Shown: positions 45,234-52,644 of the stretch, in pieces
How positions within the stretch are numbered: position 1 is the first letter of the stretch
Layout: each line of letters opens with the position of its first letter
Virus record (IMG/VR): IMGVR_UViG_3300010885_058378
Location: 1 to 64,000 of that record
DNA length: 64,000 nucleotides
From: a virus
Reading direction: 5' to 3' (one strand)
The notes under the pieces: model-generated
The model's database searches: none
What the model was told of the DNA's origin: nothing
What the model saw: the letters and a program-made list of their open reading frames with translations, nothing else
Position numbers and translations under genes: made by a program

Positions 45234-45573
45234 AATACTATTACCAATTTTAGCAGTTGCTATGATATTTGGCTCATATGGATATCACGGATCAACAACT
45301 TCCGCAGTAACTCTTGTGGGCGGCATTGTTAAAGCACAACATACTGAGAGTGTAAAAAAATATAGACGCAAAGATTGTCCAGTATGTAAGGGTACTGGCT
45401 ATTATATTAGTGGAGATAAAATTACAAAAGTAAATTGTGGATATTGTATTCCTGACAAGAGCGATGCTCCAAAAAATCAAGTACAAAAAGAATATCCAAA
45501 AGTTATTGTTCATCCTCCAGCAACTATTCAACAAAATTGCCCAGATGGTGTTTGTCCAATTCCTAAAAAATAA
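45226..45573 (+). CDS. Secreted or lipoprotein-like protein with DnaJ-type zinc-finger motif
   Basis: The 115-aa protein has a hydrophobic signal sequence (residues 4-17) and, near residues 50-75, CPVCKGTGYY...CGYC, which is like one half of the DnaJ zinc finger (CxxCxGxG). Two more Cys occur near the C-terminus (CPDGVCPIP). Zinc fingers of this kind are usually cytoplasmic, so a secreted form is odd; disulphides outside the cytoplasm are an alternative. Function unknown; same operon as the membrane proteins. Confidence 0.55.
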   Translation: MNKILLPILAVAMIFGSYGYHGSTTSAVTLVGGIVKAQHTESVKKYRRKDCPVCKGTGYYISGDKITKVNCGYCIPDKSDAPKNQVQKEYPKVIVHPPATIQQNCPDGVCPIPKK

Positions 45574-45583
45574 AGGCATAACA

Positions 45584-45982
45584 ATGGACGATAATCTCAG
45601 AGAAAAATTAAAAGCTATTGCAGAAAAAGTGTTAAAACAAGCCAATGTGCCAAATGATGAAAAGTTTGGTAGTGTTATTGCTATACTAATGATGATTAGT
45701 ATTATACTAACTGTAATTAGGGTGCTACAAGAGTGTAACAAAAATAAAACACAAGATATGACATCAGAGAACAAACAGGCCCTCTATGCTGAAAATATCA
45801 GATCTTATAGCAAAAGGCGTGGTTGGTTCACCAGACTAAGGATAAAAAGAATTATTAAAAGAGAATTGACCTCAGAAGAATATAATAAATATGGAATTAA
45901 GTTAACAGAAGCATTGTTAGATATAGGAGAAACTCTCAAGGATGATGAAGTATCAACTCTAATGGAGGCAGCAAATGTTTAG
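45584..45982 (+). CDS. Membrane protein with one transmembrane segment, 132 aa
   Basis: Starts at ATG 45584 rather than at the beginning of a longer frame that runs through the previous gene. A charged N-terminal helix precedes a membrane segment (SVIAILMMISIILTVIRVL, residues 25-43), followed by a soluble helical tail. Related small proteins occur near lysis or tail genes in large phages; role unknown. Confidence 0.55.
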   Translation: MDDNLREKLKAIAEKVLKQANVPNDEKFGSVIAILMMISIILTVIRVLQECNKNKTQDMTSENKQALYAENIRSYSKRRGWFTRLRIKRIIKRELTSEEYNKYGIKLTEALLDIGETLKDDEVSTLMEAANV

Positions 45983-46229
45983 TTTATTAATATGGTGTGT
46001 TTATGGTATATTTACCGGCAGTATTGCCAAAGCCCTAGTTCCTGGGGAAGAAAATTTTGGTTTTGTAAAAACAGTAGCGCTAGGAGTTGCTGGATCTTAT
46101 ATGGGAGGAGCCATATTATATATGTTAGGAAAATATGAGTCGTTATCTCCAACTGGTTTATTTATGGGAGTAGCAGGATCAGTTCTAACTCTGGTGCTGT
46201 ATAACAAACTCGCCACAAAACCATCTTGA
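45975..46229 (+). CDS. GlsB/YeaQ/YmgE-family membrane protein
   Basis: The 84-aa protein has three hydrophobic segments and the family pattern GIFTGSIAKALVPGEEN followed by a Gly-rich second helix (LGVAGSYMGGAILYML). This family, once called transglycosylase-associated, is made of small inner-membrane stress proteins of unclear function. It overlaps the preceding gene by 8 bases and ends the membrane-protein series. Confidence 0.7.
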   Translation: MFSLLIWCVYGIFTGSIAKALVPGEENFGFVKTVALGVAGSYMGGAILYMLGKYESLSPTGLFMGVAGSVLTLVLYNKLATKPS

Positions 46230-46253
46230 CTTATTGCACGGATCGCATATAAT
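46226..46253 (+). promoter_or_regulatory. Near-consensus sigma-70 promoter for dCMP deaminase and nrdJ
   Basis: TTGACT (46226-46231) and TATAAT (46248-46253) are spaced by 16 bases, the same spacing as the promoter at 21052. The predicted start point (about 46260) coincides with the ATG of the deaminase gene. Confidence 0.75.
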
Positions 46254-46259
46254 ACTGTC

Positions 46260-46727
46260 ATGCGACCATCATGGACAGATTACTTTTTAGGCTTGGCAAA
46301 AGTTGTTTCTCAACGAAGCCATGACATCCAAACTCAACATGGTTGTGTGATTACAGATAACCATAATAGGATATTAGGTGTTGGTTATAATGGATTTGCT
46401 CGTGGTCTTGATGATACTAAATTGCCAAATATTAGGCCAGACAAATATCCATGGATGATTCACGCAGAAAGAAATGCTTTGTCAAATTGTATTGTTAGGC
46501 CAGATAGTGGAATAGCATATGTTACTGGCCAATGTTGCAATGACTGCATTATGGCATTATGGCAGGAAGGTGTGACAAAAGTATTTATGATCGATGATCA
46601 TGGAACAAAATTATTTGATAGCGAAGCAAAAAATAGATTTGATACATTTATAAATATGAGCCGTATAGAAATTTTTTATCTTAAACCAGATCTGTCATGG
46701 CTCAAAGATTTGTGTGGTGTATTATGA
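46260..46727 (+). CDS. dCMP deaminase
   Basis: The 155-aa zinc enzyme converts dCMP to dUMP, feeding dTTP synthesis. HAERNAL provides the zinc His and catalytic Glu near residues 70-72; CCNDC supplies the two zinc cysteines near residue 98 (the usual Pro before the first Cys is Cys here). The N-terminus MRPSWTDYFLGLAKVVSQRS is typical, so ATG 46260 is the correct start. Since the -10 element ends only six bases earlier, the mRNA is likely leaderless. ATGA overlap with a small downstream frame. Confidence 0.88.
   Translation: MRPSWTDYFLGLAKVVSQRSHDIQTQHGCVITDNHNRILGVGYNGFARGLDDTKLPNIRPDKYPWMIHAERNALSNCIVRPDSGIAYVTGQCCNDCIMALWQEGVTKVFMIDDHGTKLFDSEAKNRFDTFINMSRIEIFYLKPDLSWLKDLCGVL
46716..46725 (+). 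promoter_or_regulatory. GGTGTATTAT motif at the end of the deaminase gene
   Basis: A match to the recurring motif that overlaps the last codons of the deaminase gene and lies 147 bases before nrdJ. Because it is coding here it could be accidental. Confidence 0.3.
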
Positions 46728-46861
46728 ATGCATTAGTATATTATATATCATGTGGAATATATTTCTACAACAGGTGGTTTAATGGTAGCTCAGAAACTAC
46801 AGATCTTTCTTTTCAAGCCACTGTCTTAATAGGCATAATTGTAATTTTAAATAGGAGATAG
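46724..46861 (+). CDS. Small membrane protein, 45 aa
   Basis: A short frame in ATGA overlap with the deaminase stop and ending one base before the nrdJ ATG. It has a hydrophobic start (LVYYISCGIYFY) and a second hydrophobic segment (ATVLIGIIVIL). The exact fit between its neighbours supports it being translated. The last codons contain AGGAGA, the nrdJ ribosome-binding site. Function unknown. Confidence 0.5.
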   Translation: MNALVYYISCGIYFYNRWFNGSSETTDLSFQATVLIGIIVILNRR

Positions 46862-46862
46862 T

Positions 46863-49052
46863 ATGTCGGCACTTCAAGAACTTCAGAATTATACATTTGT
46901 TAGTAAGTATGCTCGTTGGATAGAAGATAAGAATCGCAGAGAAACATGGAAGGAAGCTGTTGATCGCGTCAAAAATATGATGCATACCCAGTATCCTGAA
47001 GTAAAAGAAGATATTGATTGGGCATATGATATGATGTATAAGAAGAAGGTTCTAGGTTCACAAAGAGCATTACAGTTTGGCGGAGATCCTATTTTAAAAC
47101 GCCATAGCAAAATTTATAATTGCACGGCCTCTTATTGTGATAGGCTAAGATTCTTTCAAGAGTGTTTTTGGTTACTATTATGTGGCAGTGGCACAGGATT
47201 CAGCGTACAAAAACATCATGTATCAAAACTGCCAACTATAGAACATGATATTCCAGACAATAATGAGGGAATAAAATATATTATAGAAGATAGTATCGAA
47301 GGCTGGGCTGATGCTCTTGGAGTTCTTCTTAGTAGTTACTTTAGTAAGCCAATAGATGAATTTAAGATGTACAAAAATAGTTATGTTGTTTTTGATTATT
47401 CTCAAATTCGTCAGAAAGGTACATCATTAAGTTCTGGTGTTGGCAAAGCACCAGGATTTGAGCCTTTGCAAAACGGTCTAGAAAAAATAAGATTATTGCT
47501 TGATCGTTGTATCTCAAATGGACAGAAAAAACTTAGACCTATTGATGCTTATGATATAGTTATGCATAGTAGCGATGCTGTGTTAAGTGGTGGAGTTAGA
47601 AGGTCTGCTAGTCTGGCCTTATTTAGTCCAGATGACGAAGAAATGACTAAAGCAAAAACCGGTAACTGGTATATCGACAACCCACAGAGAGCAAGAAGCA
47701 ATAATTCTGCACTATTATTAAAAGATGAAACAACACTTGAACAATTCCAAAACTTAATGGAAAGTGTCAAGGAGTTTGGAGAACCAGGATTTATTTGGAG
47801 TGATTCTACAGAGATGGTATTCAATCCTTGTGTCGAAATTTCACTTTGGCCAGTAAATGAGAAAACAGGAGAGTCAGGATGGCAAGGGTGCAATCTATCT
47901 ACAATCAATTGTTCATCCATAGAAGATGAAGAAGATTTTTATGAAAGATGTAAGGCGGCTGCTATTATAGGAACTTTACAAGCCGGTTTTACAAAGTTAG
48001 AGTATCTTGGCACAAATAGCGAAGAGATCTTTGAAAGAGAAGCTTTGTTAGGAGTATCAATGACAGGTATCATGGAGAAACATGATCTGGTATTAACCGA
48101 ACAGGTTTTGAAAAAAGGATCAAAGATAGCCGTTGAAACCAACAAAGAAATGGCTAAAAAAATCAACATTAGACAGGCGGCTAGAGTAACTTGCTTAAAA
48201 CCAGAAGGAACAAGTTCTAGTATGCTTGGAACAAGCTCTGGCATCCATCCACATCACGCTAAAAGATACATAAGACACGTACAGGCCAATATTTTAGAAG
48301 CCCCATACCAACACTTCAAAAAACATAACCCGCAAGCCTGCTATAAATCAGCTTGGTCAGCAAATAATACCGATGAAATAATAAAGTTTCCTATTGAGGT
48401 TCCTGATGGGTCAAAACTTAAAAACCAATTACCAGCAGTAGACATGTTGGAAATAGTTAAGCAAACTCAAAAAAATTGGGTTCAAAATGGCAAGAATAAA
48501 GCTTTATGTACAAAAGATTATTTATGTCATAATGTTAGTAACACAGTTACTGTTAAGCCAGACGAATGGGATGATGTTACAAGATATATCTATAATAATA
48601 GAAAATATTTTGCTGGTATCAGTCTAATCCCACAAAGCGGAGACAAAGACTATCAACAAGCTCCATTCACAACAGTTTACACTAGTCGTGAAATAGTTAA
48701 AGAATATGGAGACGCTGCATTATGGTGTTCTGGATTAATTGAGTTAGGATTGAATGCTTTCAATAATAATCTATGGGCAGCATGTGATTATGTTAGTATG
48801 AATCAGGCAAAAGATAATGATAGTCAAGATAAACTTTTGTTTGTTACTAAAATGAAGAACTTTGCTGGTAAATATTTTGATGAAGACACCAAGCGTCTAA
48901 CATACTGCATGAAGGACGTATATAATTGGAAAATATATTGTGATCTCTATAATGGATTTAAGAAAGTAGATTATACACAACTTTTGGAAAATGAAGATAA
49001 TACTGTTGGTATAGAAGAAATAAGTTGTGCTGGTGGGGCCTGTTTACTATAG
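46863..49052 (+). CDS. nrdJ: Class II (adenosylcobalamin-dependent) ribonucleoside-triphosphate reductase
   Basis: The 729-aa protein matches the monomeric class II enzyme (L. leichmannii type, 739 aa), which makes dNTPs with a B12-generated thiyl radical. Visible elements: LLCGSGTGFS with the first redox Cys near residue 107, NPCVEISL with the thiyl-radical Cys near residue 322, GCNLST with the second redox Cys, the loop TCLKPEGTSSSMLG, and the C-terminal relay pair in CAGGAC. All key cysteines are present. There is no intein. It has an AGGAGA ribosome-binding site. The requirement for B12 implies that the host can make or import it. Confidence 0.9.
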   Translation: MSALQELQNYTFVSKYARWIEDKNRRETWKEAVDRVKNMMHTQYPEVKEDIDWAYDMMYKKKVLGSQRALQFGGDPILKRHSKIYNCTASYCDRLRFFQECFWLLLCGSGTGFSVQKHHVSKLPTIEHDIPDNNEGIKYIIEDSIEGWADALGVLLSSYFSKPIDEFKMYKNSYVVFDYSQIRQKGTSLSSGVGKAPGFEPLQNGLEKIRLLLDRCISNGQKKLRPIDAYDIVMHSSDAVLSGGVRRSASLALFSPDDEEMTKAKTGNWYIDNPQRARSNNSALLLKDETTLEQFQNLMESVKEFGEPGFIWSDSTEMVFNPCVEISLWPVNEKTGESGWQGCNLSTINCSSIEDEEDFYERCKAAAIIGTLQAGFTKLEYLGTNSEEIFEREALLGVSMTGIMEKHDLVLTEQVLKKGSKIAVETNKEMAKKINIRQAARVTCLKPEGTSSSMLGTSSGIHPHHAKRYIRHVQANILEAPYQHFKKHNPQACYKSAWSANNTDEIIKFPIEVPDGSKLKNQLPAVDMLEIVKQTQKNWVQNGKNKALCTKDYLCHNVSNTVTVKPDEWDDVTRYIYNNRKYFAGISLIPQSGDKDYQQAPFTTVYTSREIVKEYGDAALWCSGLIELGLNAFNNNLWAACDYVSMNQAKDNDSQDKLLFVTKMKNFAGKYFDEDTKRLTYCMKDVYNWKIYCDLYNGFKKVDYTQLLENEDNTVGIEEISCAGGACLL

Positions 49053-49078
49053 AACAATTTATAACTTATACTTATAAA

Positions 49079-49090
49079 GGTGTATTATAA
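49079..49090 (+). promoter_or_regulatory. GGTGTATTATAA promoter-like motif before phoH
   Basis: A near-perfect copy of the recurring motif, 53 bases before the phoH start. Just downstream AGTATTTTAATACT (49094-49107) is a 14-base palindrome that could form a small hairpin or operator. Confidence 0.55.
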
Positions 49091-49131
49091 AGTAGTATTT
49101 TAATACTCCTTATATAAGAAAAGGGCACACA

Positions 49132-49863
49132 TTGAGAAAAACTAATAAAAACTCAAAGAAAAAAGCTAGGGTTATTGATGCAACAAATAGTTTGGAGCCC
49201 AAAGGAGCCGCTTATAGGAATCGATTAAAACCAAGAACAGAAAACCAAAAAGAATACATAAGGACTATTGCAGAAAATACTATCACATTTTGTCAGGGTT
49301 TAGCAGGTAGTGGTAAAACACATATTGCTATAGGAATGGCTCTTGAATATCTTTTAGATGAAAAAGTAAAAAAAATTATTATTACAAGACCAATATTAGA
49401 GGCTGGAGAAAAAATGGGATACCTCCCAGGATCAGCAGAAGAAAAACTTCATCCTTATCTATTGCCGATATTAGACGAAATTGTACATTTTATAAGCTCA
49501 GCACATTATGCTTCACTGAGATTGAATAATAAAGTTGAAGTAGTTCCGCTTGGACTAATGAGAGGTCGTAATTTTCATAATGCTTTTATTGTTGCTGATG
49601 AATGTCAAAATGCTTCATATGAACAATTAAAAATGTTAATAACACGAACAGGACAATCTAGTAAAATGGTTTTAACTGGTGACGTTGCTCAGTCTGATTT
49701 AAGCAGACATTTACAAGGTGGTTTTAGCGATATGATATCGGCCCTTAATGGAGTTGAAGGTATAGGCTATTCTAAATTAGAAGCCTCAGATATTGTAAGA
49801 AATCCAATTATCTCTAAAATCTTATATAGACTTGATGACTATGAGCAGCAAAGCCGAAAATAG
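49132..49863 (+). CDS. phoH: PhoH-like ATPase
   Basis: The 243-aa P-loop protein has Walker A GLAGSGKTH (residues 56-64), ITRPILEAGEKMGYLPG, and Walker B AFIVADECQN near residue 152, followed by LTGDVAQSDL. This matches PhoH, very common in phages; its exact role is unclear, with RNA-related activities suggested. The start is TTG 49132, preceded by AAGAAAAGGG, because no ATG precedes the Walker A motif. Overlaps the HNH gene by 29 bases. Confidence 0.88.
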   Translation: MRKTNKNSKKKARVIDATNSLEPKGAAYRNRLKPRTENQKEYIRTIAENTITFCQGLAGSGKTHIAIGMALEYLLDEKVKKIIITRPILEAGEKMGYLPGSAEEKLHPYLLPILDEIVHFISSAHYASLRLNNKVEVVPLGLMRGRNFHNAFIVADECQNASYEQLKMLITRTGQSSKMVLTGDVAQSDLSRHLQGGFSDMISALNGVEGIGYSKLEASDIVRNPIISKILYRLDDYEQQSRK

Positions 49864-50431
49864 TAAATGCTTATTATTAAACGCAGACTATGCCCCTCTG
49901 AGAATAATATCTTGGCAGAGGGCTATAGTTTGGTCTATGAGATACGAACATAATAAAAATTACGGTATTGAGATATTATCATATTATAAAGATAAGCATA
50001 TTCAAGGATCTGCCGGAAAACAGTATCCAGTTCCAGCAGTAGCTAAAACCATTAGATTTTTTAATATGTATGATAGAAAGATTAGTTTTTCAAGACATAA
50101 TTTATTTATCAGAGATAATCATACGTGTCAATATTGTGGAATTCAATTATGTTCTTCACAATTAACATATGATCATATAGTTCCAAAATGTAGATTTAAT
50201 GAGAACAAAAGATTATCAACAAATTGGAAGAATATAGTGACTGCTTGTAGACCTTGTAATCACAAGAAGGGTAATAGGACACCAAAAGAAGCAGGAATGA
50301 AACTAATAAATTCACCAATAGAGCCCAATTACTCATTAGAGTACTTGCCTTGGTTTCAGGAAGTCTCTACTATAAGGGGCGGACCTTCGTATGAATTGTG
50401 GAAACCTTTTATAAATATACAATATGCATGA
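49835..50431 (+). CDS. HNH endonuclease family protein
   Basis: The protein of about 198 aa has the arrangement CQYCG (zinc), LTYDHIVPKCR (catalytic His), NWKNIVTACRPCNHKKGNRTP (Asn, zinc pair and second His) and GMKLINSP, common to a large HNH family found in bacteria and phages. The N-terminal 60 residues (LLLNADYAPLRIISWQRAI) are part of the same family. Three candidate starts lie within 9 bases inside phoH (TTG 49832, ATG 49835, ATG 49841). It may be a free-standing mobile endonuclease or have a phage-internal role. Confidence 0.8.
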   Translation: MTMSSKAENSKCLLLNADYAPLRIISWQRAIVWSMRYEHNKNYGIEILSYYKDKHIQGSAGKQYPVPAVAKTIRFFNMYDRKISFSRHNLFIRDNHTCQYCGIQLCSSQLTYDHIVPKCRFNENKRLSTNWKNIVTACRPCNHKKGNRTPKEAGMKLINSPIEPNYSLEYLPWFQEVSTIRGGPSYELWKPFINIQYA

Positions 50432-50831
50432 TTTTATTTTTAATTCCAAACCATCAGACATATCAGAGATGTTTTATTGTTTGAAGGGCAAAGAAGACTT
50501 TATTGATACCGATGGAAATCCAAGAGTATCAGATAAAGACTCTGACATCATAGCTGCTAAATGCGTACAGAATAAAAAATCAAAAAGTTTTCAAGCAGCA
50601 TCAAATAATTATAGTTACTATATTAGAACAACCCCAAATGCTGCACTATTTAATCCAATAGAGAAACTATCTCCAATTAAAGATAAACGACAATTTGATT
50701 TTATAGATTCTACCTGTAAGGACAAGTGGATGTTTGTTGAGGTGGGAAAAACAACATTTGATAAGTATATAAAATTTCTAGTCACAAAAAACATTTCTTG
50801 GCTAAAGGAAGCCAATAGAGACTTGAAGTAA
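50424..50831 (+). CDS. Conserved phage protein, paralogue of the gene at 51520
   Basis: The 135-aa protein starts MHDFIFNSKPSDI and ends FVTKNISWLKEANRD-like (ITKNISWL core). The same frame pattern (MDDFIF; CxxGxExxxDxDGxPR; LFNP; TKNISWL) is present in the protein at 51520-51897, so the two are diverged copies of one family. No catalytic motif is seen. Overlaps the HNH gene by 8 bases. Confidence 0.6.
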   Translation: MHDFIFNSKPSDISEMFYCLKGKEDFIDTDGNPRVSDKDSDIIAAKCVQNKKSKSFQAASNNYSYYIRTTPNAALFNPIEKLSPIKDKRQFDFIDSTCKDKWMFVEVGKTTFDKYIKFLVTKNISWLKEANRDLK

Positions 50832-50833
50832 TT

Positions 50834-51178
50834 ATGCCAACTTATTCATACAGTTGTGAAAAATGTGGTGCTGAATTTGAGCTATTCTTTTATATTAAAG
50901 ATTATCAAAGCAGCCCCAAATGTTCTGGTTGTGGATCTAAACAGACATACAGATGCTATATTAAGGATGTAGCAACACAGAACACATCTGTTAAAAAGTC
51001 AGATACAGAACTAAAAACTATTGGAGATTTAGCCAATAGGAATAGAGATAAAATGAGTGAAGACGAAAAGATCTCATTACATAATAAACATAATTCCTAT
51101 AAAGAAGAACAGCCAGTTAACGAACTGCCAAAAGGAATGAAAAGACTAAAGAAACAACCAAAGATTAAGTGGACATAA
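50834..51178 (+). CDS. FmdB-family zinc-ribbon protein
   Basis: The 114-aa protein begins MPTYSYSCEKCGAEFELFF and continues CSGCGSKQ, the FmdB regulatory-protein signature with two CxxC pairs. The rest is charged and Lys-rich. FmdB-like proteins are putative regulators; here it lies between two paralogous genes in the replication half. Role unknown. Confidence 0.75.
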   Translation: MPTYSYSCEKCGAEFELFFYIKDYQSSPKCSGCGSKQTYRCYIKDVATQNTSVKKSDTELKTIGDLANRNRDKMSEDEKISLHNKHNSYKEEQPVNELPKGMKRLKKQPKIKWT

Positions 51179-51179
51179 T

Positions 51180-51527
51180 ATGAAAGAAATAACACCAGAA
51201 GAAAAAGATAGTATTATTAATGCTCTTGACAGTATTAGAAAGCAGATGAGTGGTCAAGATTTATCAGACTATATTTCTAAAGACAATACTAAGCTCATAG
51301 AGTGTAAGCACGAAATAGTGATTAGTGTTGTTGCTAGTATTTTTGAAGAAGACGATACTGGTAATCTCATTGGAGCTAAAGAAATATCTAAAAAGAACTA
51401 TCATATTCCAGTTCCGTCAAATAAAAAATATGAAGACTATCTACATGGATTTTTTAATTTTTTAGAAAATTGTATGTCATCATCATTAGAAAAAGTAGAA
51501 GAACAAGAGGAAACAAAAAATGGATGA
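51180..51527 (+). CDS. Hypothetical protein, 115 aa
   Basis: A soluble acidic protein with a predicted helical N-terminus (EEKDSIINALDSIRKQM), a beta segment (HEIVISVVASIF) and a coiled Glu-rich end (LEKVEEQEETKNG). Not recognised. It starts 1 base after fmdB-like and overlaps the next paralogue by 8 bases. Confidence 0.5.
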   Translation: MKEITPEEKDSIINALDSIRKQMSGQDLSDYISKDNTKLIECKHEIVISVVASIFEEDDTGNLIGAKEISKKNYHIPVPSNKKYEDYLHGFFNFLENCMSSSLEKVEEQEETKNG

Positions 51528-51897
51528 TTTTATTTTTAGTCCAAAACAAAAAACAGATTCGACAGACACCAACTATTATTGTATGGCCGGATCAGAAAAC
51601 TATACTGATGGAGATGGATTTCCAAGATCAGAAAAAGATGGAAAGAATGTTCTTGCTAAAAGAATATTTAAAACAAATTCTCAGCCGCAATATTTTATTA
51701 AGATATCCAATAGCAATAAATTATTCAACCCCCTTGGAAGCGGATTAGATGAAAAGTCATACAGTATTGTTGATAATGTCTGTAGACCATCAGACAAGTT
51801 CAGATCTGTTAATGAAAAAGTCTTTAATTTATATCTTAATTTTTTATCCACAAAGAACATATCATGGTTAACTAGAGCAGAAAGAGAGATCATATAA
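51520..51897 (+). CDS. Conserved phage protein, paralogue of the gene at 50424
   Basis: The 125-aa protein shares the start (MDDFIFSPK), a GxENYTDGDGFPRSEKD segment, LFNPLGS and TKNISWLTRAERE with the protein at 50424-50831. The tandem but interrupted arrangement suggests duplication followed by insertion of two genes. It shares one base with the next start. Function unknown. Confidence 0.6.
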   Translation: MDDFIFSPKQKTDSTDTNYYCMAGSENYTDGDGFPRSEKDGKNVLAKRIFKTNSQPQYFIKISNSNKLFNPLGSGLDEKSYSIVDNVCRPSDKFRSVNEKVFNLYLNFLSTKNISWLTRAEREII

Positions 51898-52220
51898 TGC
51901 CTAAACTGAATAAAACACAAAAATATGCAATACAATGGTTACACTCAACAGGATTAAGTTCTGACGCTATAGCAAAAGAACTGAATGTAACCACAGAACA
52001 GGTTGTTTCATTAGTGCCAAAAGTAGAAATAGTAGCAAGTCCAACAACAGCGACTATTCCTTCGGCAAAAGATTTGATGATAACCCACACATCTGGTAAA
52101 AAGATTAACTCTATTGCCATAATGACAAAAGAGGCATCACAGATTGGAGACGAATCTAAAAAGTCTGCTCCACCACAGATTAATGAAGATAAAAAAGGAA
52201 TCTTTAGACCAAAGAAATAA
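51897..52220 (+). CDS. Small protein with N-terminal helix-turn-helix, 107 aa
   Basis: Residues 4-37 (KTQKYAIQWLHSTG, then SSDAIAKELNVTTEQVVSL) form a convincing helix-turn-helix. A conserved stretch near residue 60 (LMITHTSGKKINSIAIMTKE) and an ending GIFRPKK recur in related phage proteins. Could be a regulator or an adaptor of replication. Function not known. Confidence 0.6.
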   Translation: MPKLNKTQKYAIQWLHSTGLSSDAIAKELNVTTEQVVSLVPKVEIVASPTTATIPSAKDLMITHTSGKKINSIAIMTKEASQIGDESKKSAPPQINEDKKGIFRPKK

Positions 52221-52221
52221 T

Positions 52222-52644
52222 ATGTATCCATCAAGATACTCAAATGGGAAAACTGTCTCTGCTGCTCAATATATAACAGAGTTGATATGTGAGCATAAGG
52301 CGACAATGGAAAAATTGGATCTTCATTATAGATTTTGGACCAATAAAGAATGGTCTAAGTACTATAGAGATCAGATAGCAACAGCAAATAAGTTATTAAA
52401 AAAATATAGTGCCAAAGCTATTATCAGAGCCTTAAATGATAAAAAAGCAGAGAGAATCTATTCTTTGCGAGCACCTCATCTGTTGGCTATAATAGACCAT
52501 CATGAAACTCTGCTAGGATCAGAAAACACAGAGCTAACAGAGAATATTGACAGATCAGAGAAAAAAACTTTTAGACATAAAACAAATACAAAACAAGGCA
52601 TACTTTCTAAGTTAAAGGAATTAGATGATGGCAACAACTCTTAA
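52222..52644 (+). CDS. Conserved phage protein, 140 aa
   Basis: Start taken at ATG 52222 (MYPSRYSNGK), not at an earlier in-frame ATG inside the previous gene, because a conserved pattern begins there: NGKTVSAAQYITELICE, LHYRFWTNKEWSKYYR and KAIIRALNDKKAERIYSLRAPHL. This family accompanies UvsX/RecA genes in many large phages; possible mediator of recombination, but unproven. It overlaps the RecA-like gene by 20 bases. Confidence 0.6.
   Translation: MYPSRYSNGKTVSAAQYITELICEHKATMEKLDLHYRFWTNKEWSKYYRDQIATANKLLKKYSAKAIIRALNDKKAERIYSLRAPHLLAIIDHHETLLGSENTELTENIDRSEKKTFRHKTNTKQGILSKLKELDDGNNS

Noticed and set aside
45292-45774. Long minus-strand frame across the small secreted and membrane protein genes
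   Set aside because: The plus-strand genes have signal peptide, zinc motif and ribosome-binding sites; the minus frame has none and is a shadow.
47549-47920. Minus-strand frame inside nrdJ
   Set aside because: It lies fully within a conserved enzyme gene and has no recognisable features.
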